A stretch of 64,000 nucleotides of DNA. Origin: Thalassia testudinum (Eukaryota; Streptophyta; Magnoliopsida; Alismatales; Hydrocharitaceae). Location of the stretch: positions 45,880,001 to 45,944,000 of the forward strand of contig JAZHRO010000039.1 of NCBI GenBank assembly GCA_037157565.1, written 5' to 3'. Each line of letters opens with the position of its first letter. Positions within the stretch are counted from its first letter, which is position 1. The notes under the pieces were generated by a model. The model saw only the letters and a program-made list of their open reading frames with translations, did no database searches and had not been told where the DNA came from. The position numbers were made by a program, and so were the translations under genes. Positions 54,737 to 64,000 of the stretch are shown piece by piece.

Positions 54737-55340
54737 ATGGACCTCTCAAACCCTAACCCCTTCCCCTCCACTTCTCCGCTGCCCTCCCCCCTCGCTCCTC
54801 CCTCTCCTCTCTCGTGTCACCGTCGACGCGCCCTTCCCCTCCCCCTCCTCCTCCTCCGCCTCCTTCCCCGACTGGCTTTGCCCATGGGACCCCCCTGCAT
54901 AGGGGTATAGAGCCAACGCCAAGGAGGATGGCGGGAAGAGGCAGAGGAGCCTGTGGTGGTGGTGGTCCCACGACAGCGATAGCTTCCTCGAGGATGACTA
55001 GGATGCCATCCCCCTTCCGATGACGTACCCGGACTCCTCTCTGGCCCATGCGCTCTCCTCTCCCACGCCGTCGCCGACGCACCCTTCCCCTCCTCCTACT
55101 TCCTCACCTCCTTCCCCAACTGGCTTCACCCGCGAGACCCCCCTGCGCAGGGGTTCAGAGCCAATTCCAAGGAGGATGGTGGGAAGAGGTGGAGGAGCAT
55201 GTCGTGGTGGTGGTCCCGCGATGGCGATGGCTACCTCGAGGACGACCAGGACGCCATCCCCCTCCAAATGACGTACCCAGACTCCTCTTGCCCCCGCGAA
55301 GGAGATCGATCTCAGGCTCTGCTGCGATCCCGAGGTCAAG
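54737..55340 (+). pseudogene. Exon 1-like sequence of a plastid DnaJ-zinc-finger-type (SCO2-like) gene, internally duplicated
   Basis: Two tandem copies of about 250 bp (54803-55052 and 55053-55300) encode, in the same phase, a segment with FPDWL or FPNWL, DPPA, EDGGKR, SWWWSRDGDGYLEDDQDAIPL and MTYPDSS, then, after a small indel, KEIDLRLCCDPEVK running into a GT donor at 55341. The DAIPLPMTYPDSS and CDPEV blocks recall SCO2, a plastid protein needed for chloroplast development in cotyledons; this is from memory and tentative. Copy 1 has two in-frame TAGs where copy 2 has CAG (Gln). No following exon with a Cys-rich domain is visible, so this is probably a gene fragment or pseudogene. The ATG at 54737 is possible but unproven as start. 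Confidence 0.4.
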
Positions 55341-55740
55341 GTAACTGACGTTGGCCTTTTTTAGTGCATTCATCGTAAGATGTGTGCAAATCAAATGCAC
55401 ACCAACTGTTGGCTAAAATGCCTAAATGAGTTTTTTAGTTGATTCTTTTCTTTAATTTCTGAATACAAAAATCCATGTACCTTAAATATCTAGGAAACAC
55501 TTAATTTTCAGTGGAATATATAGATACATTGTTGGAAAGTAACACCCATCAAGTGCGTGTGAAGTTCGTGCACCAGACTTTGGTTTATGTAATTGCCAAA
55601 TGATTTATAACTTTGAAGCACAGTAATAATCAGTTCTTAAAAGCACGGTAATTTTGAAGTGGGGATCAATGTTTTGTGTGTTGGTTATTGTTTCCTTTTT
55701 TTGGGGGGAATTTGGGTATGAAGTGGCAGAGGATTGCGCA

Positions 55741-55824
55741 GATGATGATGAGTCGAAGGTCGCTATTGTTGTGCTGCGGAAGTCCATCTTGCAGAGACTG
55801 GATCAGCTCAATCCAATTCTTGAA
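55741..55824 (+). other. Putative exon of unknown identity
   Basis: A segment between a possible acceptor (GCGCAG, to 55740) and a strong donor (GAA/GTAAGT at 55825) keeps an open frame reading MMMSRRSLL or, in the other phase, DDDESKVAIVVLRKSIL with ILQRLDQLNPILE. The second has the look of real protein and may belong to the same gene as 54737-55340 or to a different one. I do not recognise the family. Confidence 0.3.
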
Positions 55825-56269
55825 GTAAGTTTGGTCACCTCCCTCCCTTTTCTTTCGTGCAATTGTTGCATATTTGCATTTTCGTGGGCTATTTCCGAAT
55901 GGATTACAATGGTCGTTTGTTTGGTTTGCAAGCAGCTAATTTGTTAAGGATGAGTTTCTCATCTTTAGCATATATATTGCGATAACTTAAACCAGCGGAA
56001 CATTTCTGGTTAATGTTCTTGCACTGTTGTTTCAGATTGGACCTTAACCTTGATCTTTATAGCTTGCAATTTCTGAATTGCTTGTTGTATTCATAAGAGG
56101 GAAGCACAATTTTTCATTCTCTGGTTTTATATGTGACGAGAAGGTTCTCTTAGAAGTTAAAGGAAATTATTATTGAATAGCTGTAAGACATGCTAGCATG
56201 CCATATTATATGCTTCAGAGTGTTGGGTTGTCAACCGTAGACATGCACATAAGATATCTATAGTGCAAA

Positions 56270-56640
56270 TGAAAATGTTAAGGTGGATGTGCATCCAAGG
56301 AAGGATTGCATTCCTATTGAAATTATAAGGGAAAATGTTGGGGTTGTATTGATAAAGTATAAAATGAAAGAAACACATTTAAAATGGTTTGGACACCCTC
56401 AAAGAAGGCCTATTAATGTGTCCCAGTCAGGAGATGTAGGGAATTGGATGTTGAGCATCACAGGGAGGGGTAGGGAAGGTCAAAGAGGTATTGGAAGGAA
56501 ACTATTAGGCATGGTGTTGATTACTTCGATTTAAGCCTAGAATTGACTCAAGATGAATTTGAATGGAGGGAGAGAATCCATGTAGTTTACTGCAGTAACT
56601 GCACTTGGTGTTGTTAAAGGCTTTATTGTTGTTGCATAAT
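56270..56640 (+). mobile_element. RTE-type LINE, 3' terminal fragment
   Basis: Translations give MLRWMC, ENVGVVLIKYKMKETHL, KWFGHPQRRPIN, GRGREGQRGI and EFEWRERIHV, the C-terminal tail of the RTE/LINE reverse transcriptase polyprotein (canonical blocks RWMCG, RLRWFGHVQRRP, RGRGRPKKTW, RIHVADP). Stops and shifts are present. The fragment ends in a GTTGTTGTTG tail, like the TTG-rich 3' ends of such elements. 5' truncation is normal for LINEs. Confidence 0.75.
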
Positions 56641-56879
56641 CATTTAGCTTTAAGGTAGCTTTCTATTATGCTAAAATTTCCTTTGGTTTCTCTCTTTTGG
56701 AAATGTTTATTTATTTACATAACATCATGAATTGAATAACATTTTTCATTTTGTGTGACTACATGGTGTTGGGCTACCAATTATAAATAGCATGTGACAT
56801 ATGGTTCTTGCTGTCTTGTTGGAGAAGTTAAAGAAGCTAGCAGGATAGAACGCTAAGACTCTATCTAAAGGAGGAACAC

Positions 56880-57750
56880 TTGTACTTTTGATGGCTATAA
56901 TTGTAGCACTCCTCATCTTTTATGTGTCAGTGTTTTGGTTGACACAAGAGGTCACCCCCTACATAAAGGCCATTTGCCGGAGATTCCTCTTTTTAAGGGA
57001 GCAGAGGGACAAGGATCTGGCGGTTATTCGGTCTATTGAAAGGAAGTGCCTTGCTATTTGGAAGGTGGGTGTATGAAGGGTTAGGACCATAAATGAAGCA
57101 CTCCTTACTGATTGTGTTCGTAGATCATGGGAGGCAGTGAAAGGCTTTTAGTTTGCATTCTTTTTGAGTTGTATGGGAAGGTGCTTAATTGGGATGAAGG
57201 GTCCAACTTCATGGGTAGATCCTTTCTAAAAAGGCTTGTTGAGGGTATGCTTGAATGTGGAGAAGCATTTTGTTGCAAATATCAGGGTGTGCACTTTAGG
57301 TTGTGGCAAGAGTTCTGTTGCTGTCATGGTCCCATACAAGAAACCTACCCATGTTTTGTTGGCATTAGACATGGACAAGGTTGTTTCAAATTTCTAGAGT
57401 GGTGCATTGGAGTTGGGAGTAGGAAGTTGGATGCATGCTTTCATTTCTGCTCTAAGGCTTGAACTAGTGAACTAATGCAGCTTCATGAAGACATTGGAGG
57501 TATACCCCATTTCTACAAGTATGTTAACCTAACAATTGTTTATATCCACCCTCCCATCTTGAGCATTCGGGGAGAGGTCTTTAATCATGAGATGTTCCAG
57601 AACTGCAGTCCACTTCACTACCAGAAGACATTTAGTTGTCATCCTATATGGATACTTCAATCTACTCACTGCACATGCATACAACAATCTCTGGGATGGC
57701 TCCAATGGCAGGGAATCACTCTAGGCATACTGTCCAAAAGTTAGTTTTAT
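56880..57750 (+). other. Unrecognised gene-like fragments
   Basis: Three successive open stretches (56888-57076, 57127-57462, 57475-57744) lie on the plus strand in different phases. The first starts with a hydrophobic segment (MAIIVALLIFYVSVFW) and continues with LREQRDKDLAVIRSIERKCLAIWK, which is protein-like. The second contains HFRLWQEFCCC. None matches a family I recognise. They may be decayed exons or part of an old transposon. Confidence 0.3.
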
Positions 57751-58288
57751 TAGCTAAGAGAATTTTTTTTAGCAAAACAAAAGTGAGATAATTTCACATA
57801 AATGTAAATATTTACATATATTAGGCATGTGTATGCATATATACCTTGTTCCCACGTCTATCTTTAGTGCTGCTACACTAAAAAAATGATTTACATAGAT
57901 TTGTACATGGAGATGTATTTCGTTATTTGCATTTATAATAGTATCTAGCTACACCCCCCAAATAAATGCATCGTTTTCCTTTCCCAGAACATGAGCAGAG
58001 GCTATTAAGTGTGTACTCTAGCTTTACATTTCTTTTTCCATGGTAACTTATATTCACATCAAATCAGTTCACACTAAATTTCTGTGTGCTGAGAAAACAA
58101 CCAAATATACTATAGCCCCTTTCCATGAACCAACCACCGCCATGACCTCAACAAGAATAAGAACATGGAAGCAGCTGGCTCTCCTCTATGAATAAAAATA
58201 TGCCAGAAGCCTCAAAGCGATGGGACCAATCATCTTCTTCCAACATTCTACTAGTACCATTATTCTATGAAACTAACATCTCACATTC
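57751..58288. other. Intergenic AT-rich sequence
   Basis: No gene, repeat boundary or RNA recognised. Confidence 0.6.
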
Positions 58289-60125
58289 TGATGTGCACAC
58301 ATCTAATTAATCTAAAATATCTATTTAAGTATATTCCTAGGTCTATAGAAGCATCATGCATCATAAATACTGCATAACATGCATCATCATGCATTTAAAT
58401 TAATTTGTACAAATTAAAGGTTAATTTTCCCTTTTTGTGGTCAAGGGATGAGACAATATTTATCGGGGCCTCGGATTGAAAATTCAACTATTCGGATCTG
58501 ATCAGGGCGACAATCGGAGTTCAACGCCTTCGACATCGCCCCGATCGAACTTCCGTAGTATCAAATGCAATCCGAGAAAGGTTAGAGGTCAAGGGCCAAT
58601 GTGGTGTAAATCTATACCTAGATGACAAATCCAACCGCACGAATGGATTCAGATCGACGATCGCAGTCCAACGACATAAAAATCGATCCAATTCGACATA
58701 TGTGACACTATCTACAAGTTAAAAAAGATGGGCGGCCCAGATGAAGCCACATGGCACCATCTGGATCATCTAAGGCCTTTCGCCCGATCTCTAAAGCTCC
58801 TCCAACATACACTATGGACCATTGGATCGCCATCCAATGGTTCTGGGTGCACCACGTCGCCCTTTTCATTCGCACTTCATCTTCATCACACGATCTGAGT
58901 CGTTGGATCTTCATTCAATGGTCACGAGGCGCGAGCATAAGAGATATCTTCGCATCAATCCATGCACATAGTGTAGTGGATAAGATGCTCGCATGAGAGG
59001 AAGCGACACTAGGTCGAGCCTCCATCCGCCTCAAATCAGAGGAGCGAAGGGCGCGGACGAAATTCAGCTGGACGATCTTAATCGAGCGACCGAGATGCAG
59101 CCATGCAGCACTACGAATAGCGTGATGCGCATATGCGCACGATCATGCGCGATCATATGCGCTGGCATTATGTGAGTTGAGGAGGCGAAGCGCGCGCGCC
59201 TCATAAGCTATCTGATCTCTTGATCGGACGACTGATGACGCTCGAGCGTGATGAAGCGCGCAACGGTTAAAGATGAGGCGACGTTGACGTGGTGTGCTCT
59301 GAGTGCTCGAATCAGCAACGCACGGTGGAGATGGAGCATGTGCCTTCAGCAATGTGGGGCTTTAGTGACGTGCACATCCGTCACTAAAGGCCCTGTATTC
59401 ATGATTAAGCTTGTAAAAGGACCTCTTTACCCTAAAAAATCACCTATATAAAGCTCCTACGCCCTCCACTTCTTCGTCCCTTCTCTTCTTCTCTTACCCC
59501 CTCTAAAGTTTTACGAGCCGATCCCATACTCGGGATGCTCCATTAGAGTTAGAGTAAAATAATTTTTCATCTTCTTACCTCCTTCATGGTACATCCCGCA
59601 GTTGTCCTCTCGCTGCCATTCGGGAAGCGGATCCCACTGCGACGTCGTTCTGCTTCGTTTTCCGTCCTCTAGCTTCGTCCTCCTTCGTCTAGCATCTCAT
59701 CCCCATCGTCTGGGCGCTCCATCAATACAGCTCATCCTCAAAGCAACCGTCAAGAAGGATTTTCTTATCTTTCTCTTTTTATCGCTTTCTAATGTAAATT
59801 TTCAACTTTCTGGTTATAGAAATTAGTTGTAATGAACAAATTGTTATGAAATATTGGTTCTTTTTCTCTCTTTTTTCTCTGTATTATTTTCTCTCTTTTC
59901 TATTATTTATTCTTTAAGTAAAATAGCTAGTGTTGATTTAATTCGACCAGCTAACCTACTTCGTGACAATAATTATAAACGTAGTTTTTATCAAACGTTC
60001 GTCTCCCCGTATTCAATCTGGGATTCATCAGATTTTCGGTTATAAATTTTATTTGATAGCGAATTTTTACGCGACTACAATGATAGTTTTGAAACTCAAA
60101 CTTAACGTACGAATCTAACTAATCA
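58289..60125 (+). mobile_element. Old solo LTR, Athila/Tat-like family with tRNA-like module
   Basis: It shares the order of the young element's LTR: a CCAACCGCACGAATGGATTC block (58631), a hairpin ACCATTGGAT/ATCCAATGGT (58818-58841), a tRNA-like module (58963-59026), a hairpin TTTAGTGACG/CGTCACTAAA (59361-59388), a TATA-like CTATATAAAGC (59447) and a TTCGTGACAATAATTATAAACG block near the end. TG...CA termini with CATTC/CCTTC flanks (58284-58288, 60126-60130) are plausible but inferred. It has lost many CpGs relative to the young copy. Confidence 0.65.
58963..59026 (+). other. tRNA-like module in the old solo LTR
   Basis: TAGTGTAGTGGATAAGATGC (58969) resembles an A box with D-arm, and AGGTCGAGCC (59011-59020) a B box with the first T changed. 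The spacing matches the other copies. Confidence 0.5.
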
Positions 60126-62013
60126 CCTTCCCTTATGCCTATAAGCTCATTCCCCATCTAGATTCTAGAATTCGAAGACAACCAAGTATACTGTCAAATT
60201 CAGCTTTCAATGGGCTGAACTCTAATCCCAGAATTTTTCCCAACTTCCATCAATCTCATCCGCTCACCAGTTATGACCCCAATAAGGCATCCAAATTATC
60301 ATCTTCACCAGCATGCATTACCCACTCTCGCAAAGCAGCAGCCAAGGCCGAATAGTTCTTTCTACAAGCAACAGTACCAGGAGGTGTCTATTCCTGAGGC
60401 ATATTAGCAGTTGATTCTCAATATGTAATGCCCAAACTTTAATTTTTCCTTTCGACACCATACCAGGCGTTGCTTTATTACATTTTTTAGCATAAATTCT
60501 ACTTTCTATTTGCACACAAAGGCATCTAACCCCTCCTATAAACCAAAATGTTTGGTGTTATTTGTTAACCCCTTGAGCTTGTATGGTTCTTTTATTATCT
60601 ACATTCAATAATAAAACAAAAAAAAAGGTTGTTGACTCCAAACTGTTTCAATACGTTAACTGGAATTTATAAGTGGCAAAACCAAAGACGAGCATGAATA
60701 TGTTTTATATGTTAATTTATTTTCAAGTTTCTGCTGGATTTTAACATCGAGGGTTCTGTTAGCCTTTCTATTTTTAATTACCTCTCGTTACACATTGCAA
60801 TACTATCCAGAAAAAATCATTTTCAATTTATAACAGTTGAACAACAATAACAACAACAATACCAATGCTTTTTTTATTTTCAGGCATTGGATACTTTCAT
60901 CACTACCATTCTTTCTTCCATTTACCATGCCATGTTCACAACGTTCACAATTCTTGCCAGTGCAATAATGTTCGAGGTTCAAGCTTCTTTCCATGTTCTA
61001 TAGTAAATTCTTTCCAAATTAATTTCTTAACCAATCGTACGCCATCCTGTAGGATTGGTCCGCTTAAAGCATTAGCAACATAGGATCAGAAATTTGTGGA
61101 TTTATCATAATGATCTCTGGAACTACTGTGTTGCATTCTACTCGAGAACCAAAACCAAATCCTAGTAAAGGTAAATCTTGACCCAAGATGGAACTAGCAC
61201 TTCCGGTTCATGCTTGAAGAGGAACCCATTAAAGAGAAGCTTTGCATTGAAGTCTTGAGCAAGAAGAGGGGTTGGGTTTCTTTTGGAAGGTTAGGTTATT
61301 GCTTCTAATTGAAACCATTGCTCATATTTAGGAAAGGTCAATGGTTCTCATGAGTTTCTCTTCTTATTTTTCTGTCTCTTTCTTTTTTAAATATTACAGG
61401 AATCACTAGGACATGTAGGGATCAACCTCATAGATGTGATGAACAATAGACGTATTAACCAAAGGTATCATTCAGTTAATTCAAGTAATGGAGTCATACA
61501 TATAGAATTAACATAGCACTTTTAGCATGCCACGGAGTATTTTAGTGCATTTTTGTGTATGTTTTTCCCCTTCTCATGTATATTGCAAGGTTGTACGATT
61601 ATATTTGTTATTGGATATAAAGGCATAGTTTTGCTTAGGACATGATCTCTCTTTAGTTTTAGCTTTCTTGACTATTGAATCATGTCATAGACTAAGCAAG
61701 GCATATGTTTCTTACGAATTTATATGAGTACCTTAGAAAGTGATAATCTTTGCATTGGTCACATGAATACTTGCACACCTTAGTTTCCAATCTAATAGAT
61801 AGCTAAACATTATCGTCTATCATATATAGATTATTATCGTCATTTGCTTTAAACTTATTGAAAGCACAATCGCTTGAAGGTATATGAAAAATTAATCTTG
61901 ATGTAACCATTTTTACATCTTTATTATTTCAAAATTATTATGAATGACTTTGAGATCATTTATCTACTAACCACTCTTTGTCAATGCTATTTTAGGTTTA
62001 TGAAACATTAATA

Positions 62014-62084
62014 GTACTAGTGGTGTAGTGGTTGAATGGTACCTTTTCATAGTACAGATCCAGATTCAATTCCTGGTTGGTGCA
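62014..62084 (+). pseudogene. tRNA-Gly pseudogene
   Basis: The 71-nt segment follows plant tRNA-Gly(GCC) closely in order and length: TAGTGGT-GTAGTGGTTGAAT in the D-arm, GGTACC...AGTACAG in the anticodon arm, TTCAATTCC in the T-arm and GGTTGGTGCA at the 3' end. The anticodon position reads TTC instead of GCC, one anticodon-stem pair is lost, and the T-loop has TTCAATT for TTCGATT. It is a decayed copy or SINE-like derivative. Confidence 0.75.
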
Positions 62085-62819
62085 TGCTTTTTTGATTTCA
62101 AGATGTAGCATATATTTCTTAATCGTTATGCTGCTTGAATTTCTTTACTTTAAACATACAAAAATAGGAGGTGTTTAAAGATATTAGAATTATAAATAAT
62201 TATATGATATTAATTTCTTACCTATTTCATGATGGTGATACAATTTGTAATCTGAATTATGGGAAAACATTATATTTATCCTAAAATATTCGATTATTTC
62301 TTATTTTTTACTATTTTGTAAAGATAGAAACTTAAAATTTTACTTCAATATTGATTCACTTTTTATTAATTCTCTTGTAAGAAAACTATATATACTTTTG
62401 GCTTAATAGATTAAATTTATTTTTTATTAACATTCCCTTTCTTCAAAAAAAAAAACAAAAAACTCTATCAATTCCTTTAGTTTTATTGTAGTATATGAAA
62501 AAAGCATATTGTGTATCTTATATAACACATAAAAAAATATAGTCGGATATACCTAACAATACATTTTCATATTAGCATATTAAGAAATTATGGCAAAGAT
62601 CACTTTAATGGAAAAAAGTGTTGCTATATGTGCCCATCGAAATTTGATTTCTTTATGGCAATGATAGTGCTAACATTTTTTTGTTGTTGTCAAATACTAA
62701 CTTAAAGATGGAGTTCTTACCTATAACGAAAGTATTGTCAATGTTTTATACTATTAGAGTTGACAGAATTGATCTACACCGATGGATAAAACTATCACTG
62801 TTGACATGAAAGCCAAGTT

Positions 62820-63002
62820 GAAAAGCTTTTGGAGAGTTGACCGTCGCTATAGAATCAGGTGCAACAATAATAGTAAAATACCGTCAGGATAAGCTACAAC
62901 GACGTCGAAGTTGACCATTAGAATAGGTCTGTGTAACTATAGCGATGGTATTTTGGACCTACATAATTTCTGACAGTCATTGTGGGTACATTTGTTGTAG
63001 TC
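62820..63002. mobile_element. CACTA-like (En/Spm) terminal fragment
   Basis: The segment ends TTTGTTGTAGTC, close to the inverted CACTACAACAAA terminus of plant CACTA elements, and carries inward repeats such as CCGTCGCTATAG and CTATAGCGATGG on both strands, which resemble CACTA subterminal repeats. A left terminus was not found. Confidence 0.45.
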
Positions 63003-64000
63003 ATTCATATATTTAATGTGTCCCTAACCAGCTCTAAGTTTCATTTCATTATGCATATCCTTTTTAATTAATTCAATGTCATTTTTTGGTTGTAATGTAA
63101 CATAAGCTATATGTAGATTCAAGTTCCTGTCTGTTGCAAGCTCGTCACAAGATTTTAGGATTTTTTCCGTTTAAGTGTCATTTAATAAATTTACTTTTCT
63201 TGGTTGCAAATATAACTGAACTAGTGAAAAATGTGTTTGAATTGCCCATCTTTCTTTGTGTTGATTTTTTTAGTTATATGAAATAAAATAATTTTAAAAG
63301 TATTCAACTTAAGAACAAAATTATTCATTTCAAATGGTTTATTAAAATGTGATTATAAATTTAGAAATTTTTAAAACTATAACTGTGAATTACAAATTAG
63401 CATGGAACATTAATTTCATAAGTTGTATTATAACATACGAGAAATTTATTCATTTGTGTGACTCTTCATTTACTTGAATACTAATGATGAAAATGTTTTC
63501 ATTATTTGTTTAATCCAAAATTTTAAAATTGGATATTTCTTTATTAAGTGATGATTAGAACATATGTACTTGTTAATTGCACATTATTTAAAATATAAAC
63601 TATCAAAAGATGATTTTGATAAATTATTATAATTGTTTAATTCTAGACTTTATTATTCAAATAATCTTTTTAAAACAATAATTTTGTATATTTAATTAGA
63701 CATAAAACCACAAACACACACATATATACACACGTAGATACAAACTTACATACATATGTAGAAACATACATAGATCCATAATTTATGGAAACATAGAAAA
63801 AAAGATAATGATACTTTAATAATGTGATTTCATAAATATGTTAGTTTTAAAAATTAGATAAAGTACGTGACTACCTTATAAATTATTTTCTTATTGTAAC
63901 AAACAATAAAATATGTGGATATTCTATCATATAGAAAATTCTTCACTTTGAAAATCTCTCGGTAAATATATTTGAATATTTGGTTATATTTTATTGTTTA

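Larger units (their letters stand above)
60126..64000. other. AT-rich intergenic sequence
   Basis: Apart from the tRNA-Gly relic (62014-62084) and the CACTA-like end (62820-63002), no gene is supported. Open frames are short and lack domain features. ACAACAATAACAACAAC near 60842 may be the reversed tail of a LINE. Long AT-rich stretches dominate from 62100 on. Confidence 0.6.

Noticed and set aside
1..64000. CRISPR array, prokaryotic operons, riboswitches or plasmid origin
   Set aside because: No regularly spaced identical repeats with unique spacers and no bacterial gene organisation; the sequence is plant nuclear.

Overview
The window is plant nuclear DNA, almost entirely nested transposable elements. 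It holds plant-type LTR retrotransposons (a Tekay-type chromovirus, a Sirevirus-type Ty1/copia element, an Athila/Tat-like element with a tRNA-Asp-type primer site), an RTE-type LINE tail, a CACTA-like end and a tRNA-Gly relic. No prokaryotic gene organisation is present. An angiosperm is clear; the exact lineage (possibly a monocot) cannot be fixed from what I see.

Layout. An old, short-LTR Ty1/copia element lies on the minus strand (about 1308-49845). Its gag was hit three times within about 230 bp of original sequence. (1) A Tekay/Del-type Ty3/gypsy element, 2272-20980 (target duplication TACCA), carries three further insertions: 2406-3919 in the 5' LTR, 6968-8662 in gag and 15218-20251 in the 3' LTR. 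(2) A Sirevirus-type copia element, 21117-41486 (duplication AGAAC), is broken by a 2.8-kb insert in pol (25298-28134), an antisense solo LTR of the Tekay family in its env-like gene (31244-33985), and a 4.5-kb insert in its 3' LTR (36531-41070) that itself contains a solo LTR (38436-40242). (3) A young Athila/Tat-like element without recognisable pol, 41592-48586, has almost identical LTRs and is flanked by a perfect 149-bp direct repeat instead of the usual 4-6 bp. The rest of the copia gag, its primer site and its 5' LTR follow at 48736-49845.

To the right are low-complexity and AT-rich sequence, a Sirevirus-type solo LTR (about 51799-53340), a partly duplicated exon resembling the plastid protein SCO2 (54737-55340), a LINE tail (56270-56640), unrecognised gene-like fragments, an old Athila/Tat-like solo LTR (58289-60125), and AT-rich DNA with a tRNA-Gly pseudogene and a CACTA-like terminus.

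No intact host gene is supported. The element genes are mostly dead: catalytic residues are lost in the Tekay reverse transcriptase and integrase, and several stops sit where Gln is expected (CAG to TAG). The one long open frame is the 672-codon frame of the young element. The signals most worth pursuing are the structured LTR family carrying a tRNA-like module with covarying hairpins, the palindromic GACGTC arrays shared by copia and gypsy LTRs, the 149-bp flanking duplication, and a promoter-like block upstream of the Sirevirus env-like gene.
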